Below, piece after piece: positions 47,600 through 61,928 of a stretch of DNA of 64,000 bases. Source of the DNA: Ophiocordyceps camponoti-saundersi (nom. inval.) (lineage: Eukaryota > Ascomycota > Sordariomycetes > Hypocreales > Ophiocordycipitaceae). The translations under genes and the position numbers were made by a program. The notes below the pieces were generated by a model that was given only the letters and a program-made list of their open reading frames with translations, made no database searches and was not told the DNA's origin. Location: NCBI GenBank assembly GCA_003339415.1, contig PDHQ01000121.1, positions 32,072 through 96,071 of the forward strand. The letters run 5' to 3'. How positions within the stretch are numbered: position 1 is the stretch's first letter; the number at the start of each line of letters is the position of its first letter.

Positions 47600-50200
47600 A
47601 GCGGAGCTAAAAGCGGAGGATAAAGCGGTAGCTTAGATATTAATTCTTATTATATTAATATTAGGGAGTAAATTAAACTAAATAATAATTAGAGAAAATA
47701 AAAAGAGGGCGAATAAAGTTAAGGGGGCGGGTAAAATAAAAGAGGTAGGCGGTATAGAGGAGGGTAAGGAGGAGTAGGAAATAGGGGAGATAAAGGCTAG
47801 GGAGGCGGCGGAGGAAAAGTTAAAGCCTAAGCTAAACTTTATTAAAATATTAGAATTATCTCTTACAAAGTTTATATTAATAATATTAAAATATATAATA
47901 AAAAGTAATAATAATAGCTTAGAAAATAAGCTTATAAAAGTTAAAAGTATTATTAAGCGTAAAAGATAAGGTAAAAAGTAAAGTAGGAAAAAAAGTAAGA
48001 AAGCTAAGTAAGCTAAGTAAAGCTAAGTAAAATAAAAGGTAAAGTTAAAAGCAGGGTATAAGGTAAATAAATAATAATAATTATATAGCGAAAATATTAA
48101 AAACTAACTTTTATATTTAAACCTTATATTTAAATATTTTAATATATTTAAATATTATAAAATAATAAAAAAAGGTTAAATTAGTAAAAATATTATAAGT
48201 AGATAAACTATAAGGTAAAAAAGCTTATAATAGCCTTATAGCTAAAAGCTTTATTAAAATCCTTATAATTTTAAATTAAATTTATAGGAAATATTAGTAA
48301 AATTATCTTTTTATAAGTAATTAGTTTATAATATAAAGTAAAATAAGCTATTATTTTATCTTCCTTATTATTATAAAAATAATAAGGGGTTATAGTTATA
48401 AGAATATTATAAGTATAAAGAAACTTATTAAGGCTAATTTTATTATTATAAAGCTAAGTTAAGGCGTTATTTAAAAATTTTAAAAAGTTTTAATAAATTT
48501 ATAAAATATTACTAAGTTTTAATTAAGGTAATTTATTAATAAAGTATTTAAAAAATTAGCTATATTTTTAAAGCTTTCCTTTCTTAAAATTCTAGCAAAG
48601 TTATTATTTTTTTATAAAAATAAGCTTTTAAAATCTTAAAAAACTAAGAGGTAATATCTAAAATTTATACTTAAGTAATAAAGGAAAACTAGAGGGATTC
48701 GAGGGGGATATAAATAAAGCGGGGCTAACTTTTATAATATTAGCGAAAATATATAATAATTCTCTTAAAAGCGGAGCGGATATAAGCCGTAAGCTTTTTA
48801 TTATAAAGGAGTTAATAGCTATAAATAGCGCGGTAAAATAAGTAAATATTAATAAGGGGGATAAAAGTTTTAAACTTAATATAATAAGAAGGGGTTACTT
48901 AATACGCCTTAAAGATAATATAAAGGTATTTAAACTAAGTTATAGCTAGCTATTAAAAAATAAGGCTCTTAGGTTCCTTACTTAGCGGGGTTAAAGCGGA
49001 GTAAATTATAGCGCTAAAAGCGATTATAAACTTAATAATTTTAATATAAATTTCCCTTACTTAGAGAAGTAAGAAGCCCTAAGTAAATAAGGTAAGCTTA
49101 ATTAGGGCTAGCTATTAATAAGTAAGCTTTTTTATAAGGTAGCAAAGGTATAGCTTTTATTAAAGTTTATAATAAATTTAAACCTTAAATATATATATTT
49201 TTTATATAAGTTAAATAATATTCCTATTAAAGATTAGCGGAGTTATATTAATAAAATAAGCTTTTATAAAATAAAAAAGCTTATTTTTAAATAGCTAAAA
49301 AGTTATTTTATATTCTATTATTTAGTTACGATAAATACTCTAAGCTTATTTAAGCTAATAATAAACCTAAGCGAAAATATACTTAATATTAAGAATATTA
49401 ATATTATTTATAAATCCGATAATAAGTATATTAGTTACTTATTCTAAGCGCTTATAAAAAAATAAAATATATAAGATAAAAAGTATTTAAAAGAGTAGGA
49501 AGCTTTAAGGGACTTTAGTAAAAATAAGGAAAAAGTTTAATAGTTTATTATTAACTTTTAAGCGGGAGGTATAATTAAAAAAGTAAAAGTAGAAAAAAAC
49601 TATAATTTATTTAAAGAAGCTAAGGGAGTTAAGGATTTCTATTAGCTTAGAGTATAAAATATAGTTAAAAATACTTATTATATTTAATATTAAAAAGGAG
49701 GTAAAGCTTTAGAGGCTTTAAATAATATAAATAAATCTTATTAGAAGAAATAAAGCGCTATTAGTAAACTAATTAAGCTAGTTACTTATTTAACCTTATA
49801 ATAGGATTTTTATAAACTTTACCGCGTAAGATATTTTCTTTATTATTATAGTTTTAAAAATCTTATTTATAATATTAAGAAGGGAGATAAGGCGGTAGCT
49901 GCCTAAAGTTTAATAAACCTCTAAGCTTTTTCCCGCTTTTTAAAAAATTATAATATTAAAGGTCTAATATTAAGTAAGGAAATATTTATAAGTAATATAT
50001 TTTTAAAAAAGCTTAGTTAAAACTATTATAAAAAGTTATTTATAACTTTTTAGGAAGCTAATAAGAATATTATTAAGCTTAGCGAATTTTTATAATATAA
50101 TATTAAAAATAGTAAATTAAACCTTATTTTTAGTAACTTAAAAGGGAATATTTATTAAAAGGAAAAAGTTAAAGATAAGAAAATATAAGGTATTTTCCGA
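47600..50200 (+). pseudogene. Unrecognised plus-strand coding relic
   Basis: Strong purine bias on the plus strand. From about 47,808 a frame reads EEKLKPKLNFIKILELSL and on into a Lys/Arg-rich stretch with Gln-type stops (to about 48,050). A second conserved part, 48,900-49,500, is related to 39,900-40,460. It probably belongs to a transposon family with copies in this window. No catalytic motif was identified. Confidence 0.45.
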
Positions 50201-51779
50201 AAAATAAAGAAAAAACTTATAAGCTAAAAGCTTTAATTTTTTAATAAAAGATAATTAAAAAGCAAAATTTATATTTTATTAAAAAGGAGAAATATATATA
50301 AGCTTTAAAAAAGCTTAGCTACGGAGTTTTACTTATTAAACTATAAATTATATAATATTAAGGTTATTATTTATAAAAGTAAGAAATCGCTTTTAATTAT
50401 CTTTTTTCGCTTTTTTAATAAATAATTTTTATTATATTATAATATTTTAATATATTTATTAATAATTAAAATTTAGCTATATTTATTAATATTACTTAAT
50501 ATATTTTATATTTAAAATTATAATAGTAATTTTTAAAATTTATTATAAATATAAGTAAAAATTATATTATTAAAATAATTTTAAAATTATTAAGTTAGCT
50601 ATAATATTTAATTAATTATATAGCTATATTATTAACTTTTTAATATTTATTATAAACTTTACTTAAATAGTAAAAAGTAAAAAGCGGTTTTTTACTTTTA
50701 TTTATAAAATATTAAAATTAAAATATTTTTAATATAATATTAAGGTATAATTTAAAAAAGGAAAAATAATAAATAATATAAACTAAAAAATATAATTAAA
50801 GCTAAAAAAATTAAAATTTAAGCTAAAATATATAAAAAAATAGTTAAGTATATTTTAAATTAAGTTAATAATATTAGCCTTTTACTTATATATTTTTTAA
50901 GTAATTTTATAAAAAGGGTAAGGAGTTTAAGGTAAAGTTAGTAAAAAGTAAAAAAAAGCTCCGCGGAGTAAGGGGAGGTATATTTATAAAAGTTTTAAAA
51001 AAGATAATAAGTATTAAAATCGCTAAAAATAATTAGCGGAGCGGAGGCGAAGGCGGAGTATAAGGAAAAAGGAGGATATAATAAGCGTAGAAAAGGTTTA
51101 ATATATATTTTAAATAGCGGGGAGTAAATAATAAATACTTAAAGCTTATTATAAAAGGAAATTCTAATAAGGTTAAGCTTTATAATAAGGTTTTAATTAC
51201 TAATTTTATATTATTTATATATATAAAAAAAAAGCTTTATTTTTATTTTAAATAAAGCGGTAAGAAGCGAGTTTAGGAAATAAAAAGTAATTATATATAT
51301 TTAGCTAGAATTCTTATATAATAATAATATTATAACTCTCTTTATTAAATAAAATAAGCTAAATAAAGCGGTTAATTTTTTAAATATTTTATAATAAAAT
51401 TATAATTTTTATAAAAATTAAATATTAAAAATAATTATTTATAATTATTTTAATTATATAAAATTTACTAATATAAACTTTACTTAGAATTATAAAGTTA
51501 ATTATAAATTATAAAGTTTATTATATAGCTTATAGCTTTTATAAGTATTATTAAGTTAAAAGCTTTTTAAAGAGATTTAAATATATAATATATTATAAAA
51601 AGATTATTAAGACGTATTTTTAGGGGATTTATAATATATTTATTTCCTTAAAGAAACTATAATAAAGCTTTTATTATTTTTATAAAATTACCGCTAAGTA
51701 AAGGCTAGAGGTTAAGTAGCTTACGATAATTAGAAAAAGTAAAGTTTATTAAGGAAGCTAAACTTAGTATAGCTTTATT
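50201..51779. other. Extremely AT-rich, unassigned
   Basis: CG is almost absent (one island at 50,955-51,130 with gcggagcggaggcg words). Nothing recognised. This is the most eroded part of the window. Confidence 0.5.
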
Positions 51780-52850
51780 ATTTTTAAAACTCTAGGTAGT
51801 TAATAGCGGGAGGCTGTAGGCCTTAGAGCGGTACGCGGCCGGCGGCCGCCTGCACGACTTAATTAGCGCGAGTGCTATTATAACGCGCGATAGCGCGTAT
51901 CTCTTTAATACGCTAAATTATATTTTTCCACTACGCTTATTAATATAGGACTTACCGCGGACCTAATATAACCCCGATATTACTTATTATTTAAGCGTTA
52001 TAATCGAAGCCTAGCTAGCGAGTAACCTTAACCGTAGCGCGAATAATATCGGCTATAGCGGGATTATTAATTAGCTAATACTTAGTGCGATTATTCGCGT
52101 ATTTAATATAGGCCGCGCTTAGATAGTTTACCCTAGTTATTAGTAAATATAAATATACGCTAAGGCTAAGTACTTATTTCTTTATACTTAATAAAGGTTC
52201 CTAGAGCTAATAAGCGTATTAATATACTTTATATAAAATATTACTTAAGGAAAGTTAAGTTTAGCGGGTATTTTACTTTAGTATAAGTTAGCTATAAACT
52301 AGTTACGCGCGCTAAGGATTACTTATATAGTTAAAATTACTAAAAAGTAACGAGATAATAATAGCTTACCTATATTAGTAAAAGCGACCCCCCCTCTTTT
52401 ATATACCCCTAAGCCTTAAGTTATTAATTTATAAAAACTAATTTTTTAATTAGGAAAATTTCCTAATTAGAAAAGCTTAAAAAAGGGGTATATACTTAAA
52501 TATATACTATATATAGAGAAGGTACATAGCTATATACTTAAAAGTTAAGTAATATATACTTAAAGGCTAGGGAGGTATATACTAGCATATATAAGTAATA
52601 TATACCGCTATTATTATTATCTTTTCCTTATCTTATCTATCTTTTCTTATCTTTCCTTATATTATATAGTATTATTATAACTAATAGTTACTTTCTTTAT
52701 ATATATAAAGCGCCTAGCCCGGCCCTAAGCTAGACGCGGTCTTACTATATAGCGGGGGGTTTTACCTCTTTTAGGAGGGTTTTTCCTACTCGACTTACTG
52801 CCGAGGTTCTAGCAGCTACCTTTATAGCTTTTAGAGTATTATAATAAAGA
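51780..52850. other. Less eroded island, unassigned
   Basis: A sharp change to higher G+C at about 51,790, with a ggccggcggccgcctgcac block near 51,837-51,855 that retains TG and CA. At 52,480-52,610 the words tatatact and ttaa recur. At 52,755-52,790 there is an inverted repeat, cctcttttaggagg. It may be the end of an element with fewer copies, but I found no partner in the window. Confidence 0.4.
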
Positions 52851-55235
52851 AATAAATAAACTCTAAGTAGTTTTTTAATTATATAAAATATATACCTTTA
52901 TATAAAATATAATAGTAAAGTTTTTCTCCTTTTTATATAAGGTAGTTTTCTTCTTTATTATTATATAAAATAGCTATATAATATTTATAATAAGGGGGCT
53001 TCTAGTAATACTTAATAATATACTTAAATTAGAAATATTTATAATATTACTTAAAATATATAAAATCTTTATTAAGTTTATAATAAATTATTTTTATATT
53101 TATAATTACTTTATTTAAGTAAAGCTTATTTATATTTTTTACGCTATTAAGGCTTATAATAAGATAAGTTTATAAAGCTTCTTTATTAATAATATACTAA
53201 AATTAGAGCGCTTTTACTTAAACTATATTAACTTTATTTACCTCCTTAATAATATTAAGTAACGCGTTATAGTTATAATTAGCTATTAAGGTTTAAATAC
53301 CTTTAATAATAATAATATAAGTTTAGTATATATATTTAGCCTTTACTTTAAAAGCTTAAGCTACTTATTTATCCCTAAAAATAAAATCCTTATATTTTAA
53401 GTTAAAAATAATAATAAGATTACCGCTAAAAAGTTAGCGCGCGGTAATTATTATAAAATAGCTTATAGCTTTATTAACTTTCTAAATAACTTTTTAGGAA
53501 ATAAGCGCTAAAACTTTATTAACTATTAGAATATTTTTTATTAATATAAATACCTCTTTTTTTATTTTCGCTAGAACTAGCTATATAAGGGGCGTTATAA
53601 AGGGGGCGGAGTTTAAGGCGGAGTTTATAATTACGCTAACTTAGGTTAAAGCTTTAAGGGCGGAGTTTAATTTCTTACTTATTATTTTATAAAAAGCGGC
53701 CTTAATTAACTTCTTAATAATATAAGAGATAGTAATAGGAAAGCTAAATAGGTCCTTAGAAGCTTATTAGCGTTACTAAAGCTTAGTAAATATTATATTA
53801 AAGATACCTTATATAGGGTAAAAATCTTACGCGGAGATTACCTCGGTAAGTTTTTCGTATATAAACTTTAAGATAAGATTTATTAAAATTTAAAAAATAT
53901 TAATAAATAAATTATTAAAATTAGTAATAGTATTAAATTAACCTTTATTTATATATAAGTATAATTAAAATTAGTTAAGCTTTTAAGTCCCGCTATTAAG
54001 TATTATTAGTACTAATAGTAAACTAAGAGGCGGACCGCCTTATAACCCCACGTTTAAGGTTATTCCCTTAGCGGAGTTAAACTTTAAAAAGCAGAAAGTA
54101 TTAAATTCTTATAATATTATAGCGTTAAGTATAAATAAGGACCTTAATTATCTAAAATTATAAAAAGTTAACTAGTTACTAATATTATTAAAGCTATATT
54201 ATATTATTATAAACCTTAATATAAAAAATTTCTATATTTATAATTAGTTTATTTTATATAAGTTTATTAATATTTATTATATTAGTAATATTAAAAATAA
54301 AGTATATACGCGTAGCTCCCTTATTATAAAGCCTAAAAGCTTTAACTTAAGTAATATTAATTTTATTAACTTTATTAATTTATTATATAAGTATATTTTT
54401 ATCGCTATAAGCTGCCTCTATATATACTTTTTTCGCTATAATAAAGTAAGTTCTCTAACTATAAACTGCTTTTTTACTAAAAATAATAAGGATTTACTTA
54501 ACTAAAGTTATATACTTTTTATATTTTAAATAAAATATAATAATAATATCTCTATTAAGGAGCTACCTTACTGCTAATATAGCTTTATATTTTAAGGTAA
54601 TATTTATAGCTTAAATAATTTTTTATAAAGTTAGCTATAAGACTTTTATATTAATTATAATATCTTTTATAAATATTTAATTAGCTTAAGATAGGTTTAA
54701 TTACTTTATAGTTATTTATTATAATAAAAGCTTATATAAGCTAAGCCTAATTAATATTAAGGCTAATAATTTATAAAAATACTTTTTATATAGCTTAAGC
54801 GATTATCTTTTTAATTAACTTAGTAATTTTAAGTAAAAGTTAGGTTTTATATAAGACTAAAGTAATTATAAATTTTTTTATAAAGTTTAGCTTTAAAAGC
54901 TATTATAATATCCTAAGCTTTAGAAAATACTATAGCTAATATTACTATAATAAGCTTATAATATACTTTTATTATATTATTATTATTAAGGCCTTATACT
55001 TATATCGCTTCCTTATTTAATATAACGCTATTATTAAATTACCCCTAGCTAGATTAGGGGTGCTATAAGGACTAGTTTAGTCCCCGCGCCCCTTTATTTA
55101 TAACTATAAGCGCGTTGCCCGCTCCTTAGGCCCCGGCCTTAGCTGCTATAAGCGCTATTATCTTCTTCTAAGTAATAAATATATAAATAGGAGCGAAATG
55201 CTAAGCTACAAGTTTTATTTTATATTTGTAAAAGG
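52851..55235 (+). pseudogene. Unrecognised coding relic
   Basis: A plus-strand frame with Gln/Trp-type stops is visible through about 53,140-53,710 and again in 54,100-54,900. No motif was identified. At 55,040-55,220 the sequence is less mutated, GC-richer and retains TG/CA, resembling an element terminus. Confidence 0.4.
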
Positions 55236-55410
55236 TTATATTTTTTATAATAATTATACTTTTACTTTTATTATTATAAAGTAAATATTATACTATATTA
55301 ACTTTTATTAGTTTAACCTTATTAGGACTTTATATATATCCTTACTAAACTTACTATAAGCTTTAACTTACTATACTTTTATTTACTAAACTTTTTTATT
55401 ATTATATAAC
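55236..55410 (+). repeat. LINE fragment matching 36,955-37,130
   Basis: Shares attataaagtaaatatta and the following 130 bp with the LINE interior. Similarity stops at the base where the 1.19-kb repeat begins in the LINE. Confidence 0.65.
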
Positions 55411-57129
55411 TTAAATACGCGATATTTTTAAAATTATTAAAAAGCCTTATAATAATCTTACTTTTTTCTTAATTAGAGTTATTTAATTAAATAAAGTTAA
55501 GCGAGGGCGTTTAAACTTTATAAACTCTCCTAACTTTTTATTAGTTAAGGTAATTCTTAGCTATATAGCTTTTTTTTATAAATAAAATAAATATTATTTT
55601 CCGAATAAACTTTTTTTTATTATTACTTAAAAGCTAACCTTTCTAATATAAAGTTATAATTATAATTATATTTTTTTTTATATTACTAAGGTTATTTTAT
55701 TACCTTAGTAAGCCTTTTATATAGCTTTTTAATAAGCGAATTTCTTTTTCTAGTAAAATATAGCGTTTTTTATATATTTATAAAATTCCTTATATATTAT
55801 ATTTAAATTTTTAGCTTTTATAAGAAAGCTTAAGTTAAGTTTAGCAAATAGTTATATAACTTTAAAATATATATTTAATCTAAGCTAAGAAAACTTAAAT
55901 CTTAGCTATAAGGTAGTTAAACTTAGTAAGGAACTTTTAAATTTCCTATTTATTAGTTAAAAAAAAGTTTAGTTTATAAAGCTAATTTATAGCTTTAGTA
56001 AATTTATTTAGATTTTTATAAATAGACTCTAAGTATTAAACTATCTTAGGTAATTTAAAAAAAGAGCGTTTTTCTAAATTATATTAAGTTTTTAAAAGTT
56101 TATAAGCTTTTCCTTTTAAAATATAAAATAAAATACGTATCTTATTTTACTTATTATATAAAATTATCTTATAAAACTTTATCTTATTTTTTAAGTTTAT
56201 AAGAAAAGTATTAAAATTTTTTTCTTATTTAAAAACTTACTTACCTTCTTATAATAAATTTTTATAATATTTAAATAAGAGAGGTTTAGCTATTTTACTC
56301 AGGTAATTAGTATAAAAATATCTTAAATAGCTTTTCTAATTAAGATAAATATTTTTTTATTTATTTTAAATATAGTTAATATTTCTTAGTAAATCTTTTT
56401 TATATTTAAATTCTTATTTTTTTAAGTTAACTAACTTTAAAATTTTATAATTTATATTTATAATTATATTATCTTTATATACTATTCTTATAATATAGTT
56501 ATATTAGCTATATTTTATAAAAAAAACAGCTATAGTTATAGTTTAGTTCTTATTAAAATTTTATTTTATTATAAAGTTTAATATTTTTAAAATAAGTCTT
56601 TTTAATTACTTAAAAGTCTTATTAGAGGCTTTAAATATATATCTTAAAGCTAATTATAATCTTAATTATATATAAAATCTTTTCTATTTTATATAAAAAT
56701 ATAAGCGTAAAGATAGTAAGGTATATATTTTTAATCGCTTATTAATAAAGATTAAGCTTTAAATAATATTATAGCTAAAATATATTAAATAAATAATAAT
56801 ATTAATACTATAAGTAAAGATTCTAAGCTAAGGAGAAAAGAAGGAAAAGAGAGAAAAACTCTTATAAGTAAGATTTTAATAAAATATATAAAGGTATATA
56901 TTAATAAAGATAAGAGAGGGTAAAGTAAAATCCTAATAAGAAAGTTATTATACTTTCTAATAATTTTTCTTAAGGTTTTTTTAGGTAATTTTATAATAAG
57001 GTTTCTAAGGGTTATATAATTATAATTAAAAATTCTTAGAAATTACTATAAAATATTTAAAAGAAATCCTTATAAGTGCTAGCGTATAATAATTATAAGC
57101 GTTTTTATAAAGAAAAAGGGAAAAAAAGA
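55411..57129. other. AT-rich relic between LINE fragments
   Basis: 1.7 kb without a recognised domain. It retains almost no CG. It probably belongs to the same 5'-truncated LINE, or to an insertion in it. Confidence 0.4.
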
Positions 57130-57470
57130 AGCTTTATATTACTCAACTTTTATTTCTTTATACCTTAATAGCAGGGTATATATTACCTTACTTACTTATT
57201 AATTTATTACCCTTTTTAGCTAATATTAATATATATTTTTATATAATATATCTTAGTCTTACCTTAGTTTATTATTTTACTATAGCTTTATAAGCTTAAG
57301 TAAAGCTTATAATAGCGCCCTTTTATACTTATTAACTTTACTTTATTAAGTATTTGCCTTATAAGTAAAGGGTTTTCCCTTAAGCCTTACTTAGTTTTCC
57401 CCCCTCCTTATATAAAATAGTTCTTAATATTATTTTAGCCCTTAGTGTAAATTTTAATATATATATATAA
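57130..57470 (+). repeat. LINE 3' end, second copy
   Basis: Matches 38,940-39,308, including the hairpin block (aagtaaagggttttccc at about 57,364) and a tail of TA repeats. It is more mutated than the first copy. Confidence 0.75.
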
Positions 57471-57899
57471 AAGAAATATTTATTAAAAATACTAAGATAA
57501 AAAAATATTAAAACTAAAACTTAAACTATTAAATTATAGCTTTACTAATTATAAATTTAATTTTTATAATAGCTAACTAAGAATTAAAGCTAAATTAAGC
57601 TATAAGTAACTTAAATATAAGTAAATTCTAATAGTATTTTATATTAAGATTTTACTTTTATATTTAAGTAATAGTAAAAAAAGCTTTAATTAATATAAAA
57701 GTCTTATAATAAGTAATTATTAAAATTAGTAAAAATAAAGTTATAATTAAAGCTATTAAAAAGAAAAAAAAAGAGAGAAGCCCCTTTTTTAACTAATTAT
57801 ATACCTTATATAATAACTAAGTATTATTAGGAAAACTTAAATATTATTACTATTAACCCTCTTATTTAGCTATAATTAGTTATAAACTAATCTTTAATA
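57471..57899. repeat. 3' fragment of the short LTR element (copy 3)
   Basis: Contains the last 220 bp of the interior and one LTR (57,694-57,899), matching 60,725-61,153. The left side is missing and abuts a LINE tail. It is the most eroded of the three copies. Confidence 0.8.
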
Positions 57900-59372
57900 A
57901 AATATAATTTATTTTTTATTTTATTATAAAAATACTTTATCTTACTTTAAAGAATTTTTTCTTCCTTTATATATAGTTAAAGTTTTAAATAATAATAAGG
58001 CTTTTAATATATTATTATTAATAATCTAAACTATAGTTTATATATATATAAATATAAAAGTAACTTTTATATATTCTATAAACTCCGCGCTTATAGTAAC
58101 GCGGATACGGACTTTTTATTTTTATATTATAAGCAGACTCCGCTCCCTTTATTACCTTATAATAATAGCTAGCTACGCTTAGAGCGACTCCGGGGGGGAG
58201 GGCGATATTATATAAGTTAATTATAACCGTGAAAATTTTTTACCTAGAATATAGCTTTATTCCGAATTATAATAATTTTAAACTTAAAAGTTTATTATAT
58301 TTATTACTTTATTAAAAGCTAAGGTAAATATTAATAAGATTATTTTAAAAAATACTTTTATCTTTATATAAATAATTATTAAATAAATAGTAAAGTTTAA
58401 AAAAGTCTAAGGAGGTGCCCCCCTTACTTTAACTTTATTAGTTAGTAATATTTTCTTAGCTATTATAGCTATAGTTTTTTTTTATAGCTTTAGGGGGAGC
58501 GGAATTTTTTTAATATAAGCTATAATTATAGTTAAAGCGCTAAAGAAAACTATTAAAAAATAAGTTTTTAAGTAATATAAGTAATAGCTTATAATCTATT
58601 CTAACTTTATAGCTACTCCGCTTTAAATTTAAAGCTTTAAAATAATTATAATAAGTATTAACTATAAACTTTATAAATAAAGCTAAGCTTTTATAATAAG
58701 GAAATTACTTAATAATAATATTATAATAATATTTTAAAATATTATTTATAAGCTTTAGTTTAATTTAAAGTAATTTTATATTATTTTTAGAGAAAAAATA
58801 TACTTAATTAGTAAAAGTTATACTTTTATTATAAAAAAAGTATTAGCGTAAGCCTTATAATAAGGCGGTAAGGAAGCTTTTTATAAAAAGATTAAATTAT
58901 TAAATAAAATTTTAATAATATAATTATATATAAAAAAATATTATTCTAAAACTTAATAAAGCTTCTTAATAATTATTATTAATAGCGTAATAAATATAAA
59001 TTAAATTTATAATAAAAATATAATAATATAAGTAAAGATTTTTAATATTAAATTATATATATTAAAAATTTAACTTTAGTAATATTTTAAATATTATTAA
59101 TTTAAATATATTATTAAATATTATATAATAAAGTTATAATATAATAAATATTTTATTACTTTATATATAAAAGGTAAATTTACTTATTTTATAATTTATA
59201 AAAAAAAATTATATTATTACCTTTTTTATTAAAAGTTTTACCTTAAGTAAAGTTAACTTTATATTAAGATAAGAGTAATATAAGATTAAGCGAAGAATAT
59301 ATATATTACTTAACCTTAAAAGTTTATAAACTAGAACTTTATATATATTACCTCTCCTCCTCCTTTTTTAAC
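57900..59372. other. Unassigned AT-rich relic
   Basis: Mostly featureless. An island of higher G+C at 58,085-58,235 (actccgcgc, gactccgggggggag) keeps CG and a TG. No coding domain. Confidence 0.45.
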
Positions 59373-59377
59373 GCTAA

Positions 59378-61153
59378 TATAAAGGTCTTACTAAGGTAAC
59401 TATAGAAATAAGCTAAAGTAAAGTTATAATTAAAGCTATTAGAGAAAGGAAAGAGAGGGGAGAGAAGCCCCCCTCCTAAGCTAGCTATATACCCCGCGCG
59501 ATAACTAAGCGCTATCGGGAAAACCTAAATATATCCGCTATAATCCCCCCTATCTAGCTATAATTAGTTATAGACTAATCTCTTATATAGCCCCCTCCTT
59601 AAGCTAGCCGAGGAGGTAAGAGCATAAGATAGAAAAGTTACGTATTATTACGCTAGTAAAATATTTTATATAATCCTTAGCTAATAGCTTAATAGCCTTC
59701 GTAAAAATAAGGATAAAAAGGTAGAAAAGCTTCCTTATAGTTTAAAGAATTAAACCCTAATTTTTATAAGGAAGATTTTAATAAGCTTAGAATTATAATA
59801 TTACTTAAAATAAGAATTAATAAACTTATATATTAGTAATAAAAATTTATTTATATAGCTAATATATAAAATTAAATAATATTATATTAATTATAAGAAG
59901 CTTAGAGAATATTTTAATTATAATAAATAGTAAAGCTAGCTATATATTTATTATTATATATTATTAGTACTAATTTATAAGCTAAGGCGTAATATAATTA
60001 TAATATATATTTATTAATAAATTTACGCGCTTAAGCTACGCGCGGATTATTTTTATATAAAGTAATATAATAAAGCTAAAAATTACCTAAGCTATAATAT
60101 TTAATATATACTTATCTCTTTTTACTTATTATCTTTTTAATTAAAATACTTTAAATTTATTATTAATTATTTTACTTTACTTATAAAAAGCCCTAACCTT
60201 AATATTCTTATTTACTTATAAAGGTTTAAAAAGTTACGCTTAAAATAACCGATTTAATTATACTAATAGTAATATTAGCGCTTAGTAATATTAAAATAAG
60301 ATTATATAAACGTAATATTTATTAAGTTAGTAGAAAAAAGGGGCGGTAAATTAACTAGCGCGTTAGGAATATTCTTAAAACTAAATATTTTATTAAAATT
60401 TTAGAGAAAGCTAGTAAAAGCTATATATATTATAAGCTAATTCTTATAACCTAAATATTTTTATAGCTCCTTATATAGCTTAGATAAAAGTAAAATAATT
60501 TTAATATAATTAGATTAATTTAATAATCTAGCCTTAAAAAAAGTATATTTTTACCTTATAATATATTCTTTAAAGGGCTCTAATAGCTCTTAATATATTT
60601 TTACTAAGGAAAAACCTACTTAGCGCTCCTTATAATTTTCCCTAAAAAGCTTAGAGATATACGCTAAAAAAGCTTTAAGCTAGTAAGAAAAATTTATAGC
60701 TATAATAATATACGGAAAAAATATTTACTAAAAAGTATTAAGATAAGAAAAAATATAATAAAACTAAAACTTAGGCTTCCTAATTATAGCTCCGTTAATC
60801 GTAAATTTAGTATATATAATAGCTAGCTAAAAATTTAAGCTAGAATAAGCTAAAAATAGCTTTAATATAAGTAAAATTTAATAGTATTTTATATTAAAAT
60901 CTTACTTTTATATTTAATTAGCGGTAAAAAAAGCTTTAATTAATATAAAGGTTTTACTAAGGCGATTATAAAAATAAGCTAAAGTAAAGTTATAATTAAA
61001 GCTATTAAAAAAAGGAAAAAGAGGGGAGAGAAGCCCCCCTTCTAAGCTAGCTATATACTCCGCGCGATAACTAAGCGTTATCGGGAAGACCTAAATATAT
61101 CCGCTATAATCCCCCTTATCTAGCTATAATTAGTTATAAACTAATTCCTTATA
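59378..61153. mobile_element. Short non-autonomous LTR element, copy 2 (1,776 bp)
   Basis: Same length and structure as 43,668-45,443: LTRs 59,378-59,587 and 60,944-61,153 (210 bp each) and a 1,356-bp interior. The flanking 5-mers are gctaa (59,373-59,377) and gttaa (61,154-61,158), a target-site duplication with one C-to-T change. The interior aligns throughout with copy 1 with more transitions, so this copy is probably older or was hit in more cycles. Confidence 0.9.
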
Positions 61154-61870
61154 GTTAATTAGAAATTAATAATAGCTAGGGCGGAAATACTAAAAAGCGA
61201 ATATAATAATATTTTCTCTTTTAACTCCGATTTTATATTTATTTATAGTTTTATTATAATAATCTAGCTATTTTTTAAAATTAGCTATTATAAAGTTTAT
61301 TATAAAATAATAAAATTTTTATATATTCTTAAGCTATATTAATAAGGCTTTAATAAATTAAATTATTAAAGCTATTTTAATTAAATATAAGGATTTAGTT
61401 TATAATAATAATAATAGCTAAAAAAATAAGTAAGCTATATAAACTTTATATTAAACTTAGTTTATACATATTTTTACTATTATAAAATCCGCTTTAGGGG
61501 AAATATAAGCTTTTAAATTACTAATTAATACCTAATTTATTAAATATATAAAATATTAAGTATAAGCGGGGTTTAACTTAAAGCTAAGGTAATACTTAAA
61601 AAAAGGGTTTTACTCTAGGTTTTTTAGTTTTCCCCCCTCCTAAAATATATATAAGATAGTTCTAAGCTATATAAAGTATACTAGTATATAATTTATTTAT
61701 TTATATATATAAATATTTAAAAAGCTAAGAAAATATATATAAAAAATTAAGAAAAGTAATAATATATTTAATAAAATTAATAAAAAATTCTCTTTATAAT
61801 TTTACTTTTTTAGAAATCTAATTTTAGCCTTTCACTTTATAAAATATACTATATATCTTATATTTTATTC
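61154..61870. other. Transposon remnant at the border with the gene
   Basis: AT-rich sequence with a diverged LINE 3' block at about 61,590-61,690 (gttttcccccctcc). The RIP signature stops at about 61,870, where CA and TG return (tttacagttag, tgcaac). Confidence 0.6.
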
Positions 61871-61928
61871 GGAAATTTACAGTTAGTCCTAACTGCTTTA
61901 TTGCAACTAGACCTAGATTGCTATCTCC

